Assembly (NCBI RefSeq): GCF_900114355.1
Contig: NZ_FOSS01000001.1
Location: 1,450,378-1,514,377, forward strand
Direction of reading: 5' to 3'
DNA length: 64,000 nucleotides
From: Lysobacter sp. cf310
GTDB taxonomy: Bacteria > Pseudomonadota > Gammaproteobacteria > Xanthomonadales > Xanthomonadaceae
A program made the position numbers and the translations under genes. The notes below the pieces were generated by a model. The model was not told the origin of the DNA. It saw only the letters and a list, made by a program, of their open reading frames with translations, and did not search any database. Below are positions 1-7,802 of the stretch, one piece after another (the stretch's first letter is position 1; every line of letters begins with the position of its first letter).

Positions 1-507
1 CTGACCGCGCAGAACGATCACCCGATCGGCACCACGGTCAGCGTGCGCGTGTTCAACGCCAACGGCAGCGATGCCGAACGCATCGACACCGTGCTGATGG
101 CCGGCCAGACCAGCGCCGCGGCCTGGCCGCTGCGGGTCGCGCAGAACGTGAACGCGCAGGCCAGCACGGTGCGCATCGGCGTGCTCCAGAACGGCGCGAT
201 CACGCCGGTGCCCGCCGCCACCGGCAACCGCGTCTACCTCAACGGCAGCGGACGCACGCATCAGATCGACGTGCGCCTGCCCGATCCGCCGCAGCCGCCG
301 GAACCGCCGGGCCCCACGCCGGATTACGACTACGTCTACCCGGCCGGCATCGGTCAGTACGTGCCCGGCCAGACCGTGGTCAAGGCCAGCGACGGCAAGC
401 TCTACGCCTGCAAGCCCTTCCCCGAGGGCGCCTGGTGCAACATCGACGCCGACGCCTACCGCCCCGGCACCGGCTGGGCTTGGCGCGACGCCTGGATCGC
501 CTACTGA
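1..507 (+). CDS. C-terminal part of a GbpA-like chitin/GlcNAc-binding protein (AA10 LPMO family tail), 5' truncated
   Basis: The frame is open from base 1, so only the last 168 residues are visible. Residues ~1-90 form a beta-rich segment like GbpA domain 2 (VRVFNANGSDAE, then repeated hydrophobic strands). A proline linker (PDPPQPPEPPGPTP) follows. The last ~55 residues are an aromatic-rich chitin-binding module of CBM5/12/73 type: YPAGIGQYVPGQ, a pair of Cys and a closing WAWRDAWIAY. Such proteins are secreted and bind or oxidatively cleave chitin. The catalytic AA10 domain, if present, lies to the left of the window. The domain order fits GbpA, but a chitinase with the same C-terminal module cannot be excluded. 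Confidence 0.65.
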   Translation: MTAQNDHPIGTTVSVRVFNANGSDAERIDTVLMAGQTSAAAWPLRVAQNVNAQASTVRIGVLQNGAITPVPAATGNRVYLNGSGRTHQIDVRLPDPPQPPEPPGPTPDYDYVYPAGIGQYVPGQTVVKASDGKLYACKPFPEGAWCNIDADAYRPGTGWAWRDAWIAY

Positions 508-565
508 GGCACGCGCGACGCAGGGGTTGCGCCCCTGCGTCGCTTGCCGGTGTCGCCTGGCTTCG

Positions 566-689
566 GGGTAGGAGCGGCGCGAGCCGCGACCGCGACAGGC
601 GGCGACACACGCAGATTTCGGTGTCGGGCCGAGGCTCGGCGTCCGGCGATTCGTCGCTTCGGCGTCGCGGCTCACGCCGCTCCTACCCC
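566..689. repeat. Inverted-repeat intergenic element (REP/BIME-like)
   Basis: GGGGTAGGAGCGGCGCGAGC at 566-585 continues to 590. It is matched in inverted orientation at 664-689 (ending GCCGCTCCTACCCC), with one mismatch region and a ~73-base spacer. It lies between the GbpA-like gene and tsaC and carries no credible ORF. The arm resembles dispersed palindromic repeats of xanthomonad genomes (family knowledge, not checked). It may act as a transcript-end structure. Confidence 0.7.
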
Positions 690-740
690 AAGGCAAGCCA
701 CCGCATTCCGGCCGCCGCGGCGCGGTGCGACACTATCCGC

Positions 741-1310
741 ATGCACACCGCCGCACCCATGACCATCGAAGCCGCCGCCGCCGCGCTGCGCCGTGGCGGC
801 GTGATCGCCTACCCGACCGAGGCCGTCTGGGGCCTGGGCTGCGATCCCTTCGACGAGGCCGCCCTGTTGCGCCTGCTGGCGATCAAGCAGCGTCCGGTCG
901 ACAAGGGCGTGATCCTGATCGCCGGCGCGCTCGCCCAGTTCGACGGTCTGCTGGACTGGGACGCGCTCGCGCCGGAGCAGCGCGCAGCCGTGCACGCGAG
1001 CTGGCCCGGCCCGCATACCTGGATCGTGCCGACCACCGCGCGCGTGCCGCGCTGGATCACCGGCGCCCACGACGGCGTCGCCGTGCGGGTCAGCGCGCAC
1101 CCCACCGTGATCGCGCTGTGCGCCGCGTTCGGCGGCGCCCTGGTCTCGACCAGCGCCAACCTCGCCGGCGCCCCGCCCGCACCCTCGCGCGCCGCCCTGG
1201 ACCCCGCGGTGCTGGCCCTGGTCGACGGGGTCAGTCTGGGCGAGACCGGCGGCCTGAACGCACCGACCCAGATCCGCGACGCCCGCAGCGGCGCGGTGCT
1301 GCGCGCCTGA
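741..1310 (+). CDS. tsaC: L-threonylcarbamoyladenylate synthase (TsaC/Sua5/YrdC family)
   Basis: The 189-residue protein matches the length of short-form TsaC, which lacks the Sua5 C-terminal domain. TsaC makes threonylcarbamoyl-AMP from threonine, bicarbonate and ATP in the cytoplasm. It is the first step of the t6A37 modification of ANN-decoding tRNAs. Visible signatures are GGVIAYPTEAVWGLGCDP near the N-terminus, the RNA/ATP-binding KQRPVDKGVIL, PGPHTWIVP and the late STSANLAG motif. ATG at 741 was chosen because the upstream in-frame extension to 435 runs back into the previous gene. ATG at 759 is an alternative. It stands alone, with an intergenic repeat upstream. Confidence 0.9.
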   Translation: MHTAAPMTIEAAAAALRRGGVIAYPTEAVWGLGCDPFDEAALLRLLAIKQRPVDKGVILIAGALAQFDGLLDWDALAPEQRAAVHASWPGPHTWIVPTTARVPRWITGAHDGVAVRVSAHPTVIALCAAFGGALVSTSANLAGAPPAPSRAALDPAVLALVDGVSLGETGGLNAPTQIRDARSGAVLRA

Positions 1311-1386
1311 ACGGCGGTCAACGCCGCCGCCCGTGCGTGGTCCGCCTCGACTTCCGCACCCCCTGGCGCAGGCGCAAGATGCGCGC

Positions 1387-2070
1387 ATGAAGCCGCGTAC
1401 GCGCCCCTGCCTGCTGTTCGCCCTGCTGGCCCTGGCCGGCGGCGCGCAGGCGGCCGAGGTCACGATCTACCGCTGCACCGACGCCCAGGGCCGGCTGAGC
1501 CTGCGCGACACGCCCTGCGCGCGCGGCGAGCAGCAGCAGACCCGTGCGATGACGGTGCCGCGCGATCCGCCGCCGCGTCCGACCGATGCGGTCGCGCGCA
1601 CCGAGCCGGCGCCGGCGCCGGCGGCGACGCCGCAGCCGCGTCCGCAGGTGATCGTGGTCAACACGCCGCGCCCGATGTACGACTGCGTGACGCCCGACGG
1701 CGACCGCTACACCAGCGAAACCGCCGAGGGCAATCCGCGCTGGGTGCCGCTGTGGACGCTGATGCCGGTGATCGCCACGCGCAATCCGCTGGGCGACCGC
1801 GTCGGCGCGCGCCGGCCGCCGCCGACCGAGTTTCGCCCCGGTCCGCCGCGTCCGCTGCCGCCGGGGGTGGGATTCGCGTACCCTGCGGGCACCTGGGTAC
1901 GCGACGAATGCCACGCTCTGCCGCAACGCGAAGTCTGCGCGCGCTTGAGCGATCGCCGCTACGAGCTCGACCGCCGCTACAACAGCGCGCTGCAGAGCGA
2001 GCGCGCGCGCATCCAGACCGAACAGCGCGGCATCGATGCGCGCTTGGCCGACGATTGCGGAGCGTACTGA
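1387..2070 (+). CDS. DUF4124 domain-containing secreted protein (first of a pair)
   Basis: A 227-residue exported protein. A signal peptide (MKPRTRPCLLFALLALAGGAQAA) is followed by a DUF4124 core, EVTIYRCTDAQGRLSLRDTPC, with its paired cysteines. A Pro/Ala-rich linker and a C-terminal region with a predicted helical stretch (YELDRRYNSALQSERARIQ) follow. DUF4124 proteins are common in gamma- and betaproteobacteria and have no known activity. They probably sit in the periplasm. The stop overlaps the start of the next gene (TGATG), so the two are translationally coupled. Confidence 0.85.
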   Translation: MKPRTRPCLLFALLALAGGAQAAEVTIYRCTDAQGRLSLRDTPCARGEQQQTRAMTVPRDPPPRPTDAVARTEPAPAPAATPQPRPQVIVVNTPRPMYDCVTPDGDRYTSETAEGNPRWVPLWTLMPVIATRNPLGDRVGARRPPPTEFRPGPPRPLPPGVGFAYPAGTWVRDECHALPQREVCARLSDRRYELDRRYNSALQSERARIQTEQRGIDARLADDCGAY

Positions 2071-2705
2071 TGCGGTTGCTGTGGAGTTTGGTGTTGCTGG
2101 CCCTGGCCGGCGCCGCGCAGGCGCAGCAGGTCACGATTTATCGCTGCACCGACGCCAGCGGCGCGCTGACGGTGCAGAACGACGTGCCCTGTCCGAAGGG
2201 CAGCAAGCAGGACAAGCGCGTGATCGGCTCGGCGCCGACCGTGTCGACCCCACCCTCGTTCGTTACGCCGGTCGCAGGGCCGCCGGTGCCGCCGCCCGCG
2301 CCGAGCGCAGCCCCGGCCGCAACGCCGGCGCCCAGCGCCGCGCCCGCGAACGCGGCGCCGAAGGACAACGTCGCCGCCGGCGACCGTCTGCCGCCGCCGA
2401 CCCTGTTCGAGTGCCGCACCTTCGACAACGACCGCTACCTCAGCGACAAGGGCGACCAGCCCGAGCGCTGTGCGCCGCTGCAGACGGTCGGCGTCAACGG
2501 CGGGCCCAGCGCGGGCGCCGCCTGCCAGATGGTCACCGATCAATGCCAGCGCGTCGCCGACGGCGCCTTGTGCGAGAGCTGGCGGCAGCGCCTGCGGCAG
2601 GCCGAGTCGCAGTTGCGCTTCGGCCCCGCCGATCAGCGCGCGGGCGCGCAGGCGGACGTCGAGCGCATGGGGCGGATCGTGCGCGAGAGCACCTGCGGGC
2701 AATAG
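2070..2705 (+). CDS. DUF4124 domain-containing secreted protein (second of a pair)
   Basis: This 211-residue protein is a paralogue of the preceding gene. It has the same layout: signal peptide ending GAAQAQ, DUF4124 core QVTIYRCTDASGALTVQNDV, Pro/Ala linker, a second motif FECRTFDNDRYLSDKGD, and a C-terminal half with four more cysteines. The ATG at 2070 shares its first base with the upstream stop codon, which fixes the start. The pair looks like a tandem gene duplication that has diverged strongly in the second half. Function unknown. Confidence 0.85.
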   Translation: MRLLWSLVLLALAGAAQAQQVTIYRCTDASGALTVQNDVPCPKGSKQDKRVIGSAPTVSTPPSFVTPVAGPPVPPPAPSAAPAATPAPSAAPANAAPKDNVAAGDRLPPPTLFECRTFDNDRYLSDKGDQPERCAPLQTVGVNGGPSAGAACQMVTDQCQRVADGALCESWRQRLRQAESQLRFGPADQRAGAQADVERMGRIVRESTCGQ

Positions 2706-2749
2706 GTCCGGGGTGTCGCACGCCGCGGCGACGCGCGTGCTGGCAAGAG

Positions 2750-2904
2750 CAAATCCCCCTCAATCCCCCTTTTTCAAAGGGGGAGGCAGAGCGGCGATGG
2801 CGCGGTTTCCGGGCCGTTCGTGGTGAGTCATTTGAGCCATGAGCGGCGGGCTCGCGTGTCTCCAAAAGCCAATCCCACTCAACACCCTTTTTCGAAGGAG
2901 GAAG
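2750..2904. repeat. Two degenerate copies of the C-run/G-run hairpin repeat
   Basis: Copy 1 (2750-2786) contains CCCCCTTTTTCAAAGGGGG, a perfect hairpin. Copy 2 (2870-2904) is a degraded version, CACCCTTTTTCGAAGGAGG. The same element recurs at 52984-53019, 53163-53197 and, inverted, at 53342-53378. It lies between convergent genes, so the hairpin may serve as a terminator. Confidence 0.75.
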
Positions 2905-2988
2905 ACACGCCTTGCACGCGCCGCCGCAGGCGCCGGTCTTGAGGGGATAGAGCAGGCGCAGTCCCGTGCGCGTTGCGCTACGCCCGTT

Positions 2989-3765
2989 TCAGAACCCGTA
3001 GCGCAGGAATCCGCCGTCCACCGCGATGCATTCGCCGGTGATGTAGCCGGCCGCGGGCAGGCATAGGAAGGCGACCGCGGCGGCGACTTCCTCGGCTTCG
3101 CCGATGCGGCCCAGCGGCGTGCGCAGCAGCACTTCGTCCAGGTAGTCCGGATCGGCGAGCTTGTCGGAGGTGCGGCGGGTGCGTATGTACCAGGGCGCGA
3201 CCGCGTTCACGCGCACGCCGTCCTCGGCCCATTCGACCGCGAGGTTGCGGGTCATCTGGTGCATCGCCGCCTTGCTCATGCCGTAGGGCGCGCCGGTGCG
3301 CACATGGGTGACGCCGGACACGCTGCCGACGTTGACGATGCTGGAGGCCGCATGCCGGGTCAGCAGCGGATGCGCGTAGCGCGACAGCTCGAAGGCCGAG
3401 AACAGGTTGATCTCGAACACCTGCCGCCATTCGTCCTCGGTGTAGTCGGTGGACGCCTTGACCAGGTTGCCGCCGGCGTTGTTGACCAGGATGTGCAGGC
3501 CTTCGCCGAAGTCCTCGACCCAGTCCAGCAGCTCGCGGCGCTGCTCCTCGTCGGCGACGTCGGCGACGAAGGCCTGGACTTCGCGCTCGGGAAAGTCCTC
3601 CAGCAGCTCGGCGCGCGCCGCGTCCAGCGCGGCGATGTCGCGCGCGGCCAGCAGCACGTCGGCGCCGAAGCCCAACAGTTCGCGCGCGATCGCGCGGCCG
3701 ATGCCCGCGCTGCCGCCGGTCACCAGGGCCAGCTGTCCGTCCAGTCGCCAACGTTTGGGGTCCAT
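2989..3765 (-). CDS. SDR family NAD(P)-dependent oxidoreductase (tropinone-reductase-like)
   Basis: A 258-residue classical short-chain dehydrogenase/reductase. It has the Rossmann motif TGGSAGIGRAIA, the structural NNAGG motif, a Ser at GSVSG, the catalytic YGMSK (Tyr-x-x-x-Lys) and a C-terminal IAVDGGF, as in 3-oxoacyl-ACP-reductase/tropinone-reductase-like SDRs. The substrate cannot be read from sequence. ATG at 3765 was preferred to a further-upstream in-frame start because the Rossmann fold begins 14 residues later. It is divergent from the small lipoprotein gene. Confidence 0.85.
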   Translation of the reverse strand: MDPKRWRLDGQLALVTGGSAGIGRAIARELLGFGADVLLAARDIAALDAARAELLEDFPEREVQAFVADVADEEQRRELLDWVEDFGEGLHILVNNAGGNLVKASTDYTEDEWRQVFEINLFSAFELSRYAHPLLTRHAASSIVNVGSVSGVTHVRTGAPYGMSKAAMHQMTRNLAVEWAEDGVRVNAVAPWYIRTRRTSDKLADPDYLDEVLLRTPLGRIGEAEEVAAAVAFLCLPAAGYITGECIAVDGGFLRYGF

Positions 3766-3888
3766 GCCTGCCTCCGCCTCCGAATGTCCGGCCGATCGCC
3801 GTCGCGGCGTCGCCGTTTTGCGGCGGCCTGCGCTTGTCGCGCGCGGCCGCCGGCGTAGCATAGCCGCGTCACCGACGAGGATGCCGCG

Positions 3889-4137
3889 ATGCGCTCACCG
3901 AAGTCCCGCACCACCCCGCTCCGCCTGGCGCCGCTGGGCGCGGCCACGCTGGCGCTGCTGCTGGCGGCCGGCTGCTCCAAGCCGCAGCCGCCGGAGAAGG
4001 AACGCCCGGTCGACCCCAAGGCCACCCAGCTGCGCGACAGCATCCAGCAGCCGATCCAGAAGGCGCAGGCGGTGGAGGCCGACGTGATCGAGGCCGCGGA
4101 CAAGCAGCGCGACGCGATCGAGGCGCAGGCGAATTGA
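3889..4137 (+). CDS. Small lipoprotein
   Basis: An 82-residue protein with a basic N-terminus, a hydrophobic stretch and a lipobox LLAAGC (Cys at residue ~29). The mature part is short, charged and predicted helical (ATQLRDSIQQPIQKAQAVEADVIEA). It is likely an outer- or inner-membrane-anchored periplasmic lipoprotein. No domain is recognised. It is followed by a strong terminator shared with convergent sppA. Confidence 0.75.
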   Translation: MRSPKSRTTPLRLAPLGAATLALLLAAGCSKPQPPEKERPVDPKATQLRDSIQQPIQKAQAVEADVIEAADKQRDAIEAQAN

Positions 4138-4204
4138 GGCAGGAGTGAGTGTGGAGAAGTGAGGAGCGAGCGAAAGCTCCGCCCTTACTCGCTTCTCACA
4201 AACA

Positions 4205-4232
4205 AAAAAGCCCCGCCGTAGCGGGGCTTTTT
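4205..4232. terminator. Bidirectional intrinsic terminator
   Basis: A perfect GCCCCGC-CGTA-GCGGGGC hairpin is flanked by A5 on the left and T5 on the right, so it works in both directions. It separates the lipoprotein gene (+) from sppA (-). Confidence 0.93.
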
Positions 4233-4245
4233 CTTGCGCCGCGGA

Positions 4246-6135
4246 TCAGAGCCCGCAGAAGCAATAGGCCAGCGACTTCACCGGCACGCCGCGGGTGGGC
4301 TGCACCGAGCTCTGCAGGAAGCGCAGGTCGGCCGCGGCCTGCGGCATGGCCTTGCCGATCAGGCTGCGCGCCAGATCGGAATCGTTGCGCAGCCAGGCCG
4401 CGCCGATGCGGCTCTCGGCGAAGCCGGCGAAGAAGCGTTCGAACGGGGTCGCGCTCTTCTCGATGTAACGCAGCTGGTAGTCGTCCTTGGCCAGCTTGGC
4501 GCGCTTGGCCACGTCTTCGATCGCGGTCTGCAGGCCGCCGAAGTCGTCGACCAGGCCGCGCTCCTTCGCCTGCGCACCGCTCCACACGCGACCGCGCGCG
4601 ATGCCGTCGATCTCTTCCACCGGACGCTTGCGCGCGGTGGCGACCTTGCCGGTGAAGTCGCGGTAACCCTTGTCGATCACCGACTGGATCACCTGGCCGA
4701 CTTCCGGCGCCAGCGGGCGGGTGATGTCGAACGCGCCGGCGAAACGGGTGGTGCCGACGCCGTCGGCGCGCACGCCGATCTTCTCCAGGGTGCGCGGGAT
4801 GGTCGGGATCATGCCGAAGATGCCGATCGAACCGGTGATGGTCGAGGGATCGGCGTAGATCTTGTCGGCGTTCATCGAGATCCAGTAGCCGCCCGAAGCG
4901 GCCAGGTCGCCCATCGAGACCACGACCGGCTTGCCGGCGGCCTTGAGCGCGACGATCTCGCGACGGATCTGCTCGGAGGCGAACACTTCGCCGCCGGGCG
5001 AATCCACGCGCAGCACCAGCGCCTTGACGTTCTCGTCGTCGCGCGCCTCGCGCAGCAGCGCGGCGGTCGACACGCCGCCGACCGTGCCCGGCGGCTGCTC
5101 GCCGCCGCTGATTTCGCCCTCGGCGACCACCACCGCGATCTGCGGACGGCTGTCGGCGGCGGCCGGCAGGGAGGCGCTGTTGAGCTGGGCCAGGTAACCG
5201 TCCAGCGACACCTGGCGGAAGCCGCCCTCGGCGTCTTCGTCGGCCACGCCGCGCTCGATCAGCAGGTCGTCGACCTGCTCGCGCGTCTTCAGGCCGTCGA
5301 CCAGCTTCTGCTGCAGCGCGTACTTGGCCAGGTCGCCCTGCGCGGCTTCGATCTGGGCCGGCATCTGGTCGATGTCGGCGGCGATCTTGGCGGCGTCGAG
5401 CTTGCGCGCCTTGGCCACGTCGGCCAGGTAGCGCTGCCACACGTCGTTCATCCAGTACAGGTCGGCTTCCTTGGCTTCCGCCGAGGCCGCATCCAGCACG
5501 TAGGGTTCGGCCGCGGACTTGTACTCGCCGACCTTGAACAGGTGCACGTCGACGCCGAGCTTTTCCTGCAGGCCCTGACGGTAGTACAGACGGTAACGGC
5601 CCAGGCCCTCGAGCATCAGCTGACCCATCGGATCCAGATAGATCTCGTTGGCCTGCGCGGCCAGCAGGTACTGCTTCTGGTCCATGGCTTCGCTGAAGGC
5701 GATCACCTGCTTGCCGGCGGCGCGCACGCGCGCGATCGCCGCGGCGACGTCGCGCATCGAGGCCATGCCGCTGCCCTGCAGCTGATCCAGGCGCAGCACC
5801 ACGCGGTTGATGCGCTTGTCGTCCTTGGCCGCGTCCAGCGCGCGCAGCAGGTCGCGCAGCTGCACTTCGCCGCTCTTTTCGCCCACCACCTTGCCGAGCG
5901 CGCGCGAGGCCGGGTCGCTGCTGTACTGCTCGACCAGGGTGGCTTCCGGCGCGATCACCAGGGTGGTGCCTTCCAGCAGCGGTTTGATCCGCCCGGCCGA
6001 ACTCATGGCGATCAGGAACAGGAACAACAAGGTGAAGAACACCAGGTTGAAGATCAGCCGGCGGGTGAAGTTCATCGCATCCCAGAGGCCGACGAAAAAC
6101 CGGGCCACCGGGCCGCGACGCGAGGTATCGTTCAT
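4246..6135 (-). CDS. sppA: Signal peptide peptidase SppA, 67K type
   Basis: The 629-residue long form of SppA, an inner-membrane serine protease that degrades cleaved signal peptides. One transmembrane segment lies near the N-terminus (LIFNLVFFTLLFLFLIAM). Two tandem S49 domains follow. The catalytic dyad is visible: Lys in VGEYKSAAEPY (~residue 205) of the first domain and Ser in GDLAASGGYW (~413) of the second, matching E. coli K209/S409. ATG at 6135 was chosen over GTG 6144 because GGAG sits 9 bases upstream. The 3' end abuts the bidirectional terminator. Confidence 0.95.
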   Translation of the reverse strand: MNDTSRRGPVARFFVGLWDAMNFTRRLIFNLVFFTLLFLFLIAMSSAGRIKPLLEGTTLVIAPEATLVEQYSSDPASRALGKVVGEKSGEVQLRDLLRALDAAKDDKRINRVVLRLDQLQGSGMASMRDVAAAIARVRAAGKQVIAFSEAMDQKQYLLAAQANEIYLDPMGQLMLEGLGRYRLYYRQGLQEKLGVDVHLFKVGEYKSAAEPYVLDAASAEAKEADLYWMNDVWQRYLADVAKARKLDAAKIAADIDQMPAQIEAAQGDLAKYALQQKLVDGLKTREQVDDLLIERGVADEDAEGGFRQVSLDGYLAQLNSASLPAAADSRPQIAVVVAEGEISGGEQPPGTVGGVSTAALLREARDDENVKALVLRVDSPGGEVFASEQIRREIVALKAAGKPVVVSMGDLAASGGYWISMNADKIYADPSTITGSIGIFGMIPTIPRTLEKIGVRADGVGTTRFAGAFDITRPLAPEVGQVIQSVIDKGYRDFTGKVATARKRPVEEIDGIARGRVWSGAQAKERGLVDDFGGLQTAIEDVAKRAKLAKDDYQLRYIEKSATPFERFFAGFAESRIGAAWLRNDSDLARSLIGKAMPQAAADLRFLQSSVQPTRGVPVKSLAYCFCGL

Positions 6136-6265
6136 TGCGCACACTCCATTAGACGTTCGCAGCGTACCGCGACCCGGGGTTTTTCTTCATCCGCCATTCG
6201 TAACGCGGATTTTTCGCATACGGCCAAGATCGGCGGGCCGGGCCGACCAGGGCCAGGCCCGGGAA

Positions 6266-7678
6266 TCAGGCCTCGGCCTGCAGCGCCGGGACCTGCGGGA
6301 CCTGGCGGGCGGCCCGCTCGGCGATCCGGTGCGGGTGGCTGGAGCGTACGAAGCGGGTGCACAGCAGGATCGAGGCCACGGTGAGGCCGGCGATCAGGCC
6401 GATCCACATGCCCTTCGGGCCCCAGCCCAGGCCCAGGCCCAGGCCCGCGCCCAGGGGCATGCCGATGCCCCAGTAGGCCAGGGCGGCCAGCAGCATCGGC
6501 ACCTTGGTGTCCTTGAGCCCGCGCAGGGCGCCGGCCGACAGCACCTGGATCCCGTCCGGGAACTGGAACGCGGCCGCGTACAGCAGCAGCGAGGCGGCCA
6601 GGGTCGCGACGGCGGCGTCGGCGGTGTAGAAGCCGACCAGGAAGTCGCTGGCGCTGAACAAGACGATGCCCGACACCAGCTGCGTGCACAGCACGATCGC
6701 GTAGCCGGCCGCGGCCGCCCGGCGCACGCCGTGCAGGTCGTTGCGGCCCAGCGAATGGCCGACCCGCACCGTGGTCGCCTCGGCCAGGCCCATCGGGATC
6801 ATGAAGCACAGCGCCGACAGGTTGATCGCGATCTGGTGCGCGGCTGCCGGCACTTCGCCCAGGCGCCCGATCAGCAGGGCGGTGACGATGAACAAGCTGC
6901 CTTCCATCAGCACGGTCACGCCGATCGGCAGACCGGTGGCGAGCAGGCCGCGGATGGTCGGCCAGTTCGGCGGATCGAAGCGCTCGAACAGTTTGAGATC
7001 GGCGAAGCGCTTGGCCTTCCACAACACCACCGCGAACGCGAACGCCTCGATCCACAGCATGATCGCCGAGGCGATGCCCAGGCCGCCGGCGCCCATTTCC
7101 GGGAAACCGAGCTTGCCGAAAGTCAGCACGTAGCCGATCGGCAGCAGCACCAGCAGGCTGCCGGCGCTGATCAGCATGGTCGGCAAGGTCCAGTGCAGGC
7201 CCTCGGCCAGATAGCGCATGCAGAAGAACAGGGTCAGCGCGAACACGCCCCAGCGGATGCCGTGCAGGAAGTCGCGCGCGCCCGGAATGATCTCCGGCGC
7301 CATGCCCATCGGCCCCAGCGCGTGCGGGATGAAGGTCAGGAACGCGAACAGCAGCACGCCCAGGCCCAAGGCCAGCCATAGCGCCTGACGGAACAGCGCG
7401 CCGATTTCGCCGCGGCGGCCGGCGCCGTCGAGCTGCGACACCGACGGCGGCACCGACAGCAGGGTGCCGATCGGAATCATCATCGGCAGCCACCACAGCG
7501 CGGTGCCGATGGTGACCGACGCGAGTGTGGTCGTGCTGTGGTGCCCGGCCAGGACGTTGTCGATGAAGCCGATCAGGCCGGTGGACACGTGGCCGGCGAC
7601 CAGCGGCGCGGCGAGCAGGGCGGTGGTGCGGATTTCGCCCGACAATCCGGGGCGCACGGAAGAGGAATGAGACGACAT
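6266..7678 (-). CDS. MATE family efflux transporter
   Basis: A 470-residue polytopic inner-membrane protein with about 12 hydrophobic segments in two related halves. It has MATE features such as LAAPLVAGHVSTGLIGFIDNVLAG in the first half and MGLAEATTVRVGHSLGRND in the second. MATE proteins export cationic drugs or metabolites in exchange for Na+ or H+ (NorM group). ATG at 7678 gives a normal cytoplasmic N-terminus; an upstream frame extension (to 7828) adds residues with no homology character and enters the divergent gene's leader. Substrate unknown. Confidence 0.9.
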   Translation of the reverse strand: MSSHSSSVRPGLSGEIRTTALLAAPLVAGHVSTGLIGFIDNVLAGHHSTTTLASVTIGTALWWLPMMIPIGTLLSVPPSVSQLDGAGRRGEIGALFRQALWLALGLGVLLFAFLTFIPHALGPMGMAPEIIPGARDFLHGIRWGVFALTLFFCMRYLAEGLHWTLPTMLISAGSLLVLLPIGYVLTFGKLGFPEMGAGGLGIASAIMLWIEAFAFAVVLWKAKRFADLKLFERFDPPNWPTIRGLLATGLPIGVTVLMEGSLFIVTALLIGRLGEVPAAAHQIAINLSALCFMIPMGLAEATTVRVGHSLGRNDLHGVRRAAAAGYAIVLCTQLVSGIVLFSASDFLVGFYTADAAVATLAASLLLYAAAFQFPDGIQVLSAGALRGLKDTKVPMLLAALAYWGIGMPLGAGLGLGLGWGPKGMWIGLIAGLTVASILLCTRFVRSSHPHRIAERAARQVPQVPALQAEA

Positions 7679-7802
7679 GACGCGGAACCAGAACCACGAC
7701 TTCGGCCGCGCAACCGCAAAGGGCGCTGGCGCCGGGCCATAGCAGCCCGCTATCTTACGCGCTCGCCCATGAACGGCCTGGGAGCCGCGAGCGATCGGAC
7801 CT

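Noticed and set aside
4234..6384. A 716-codon plus-strand ORF opposite sppA
   Set aside because: It is the complement of sppA with GC-driven composition (His/Gln/Gly/Ala rich); the minus strand has clear S49 motifs.
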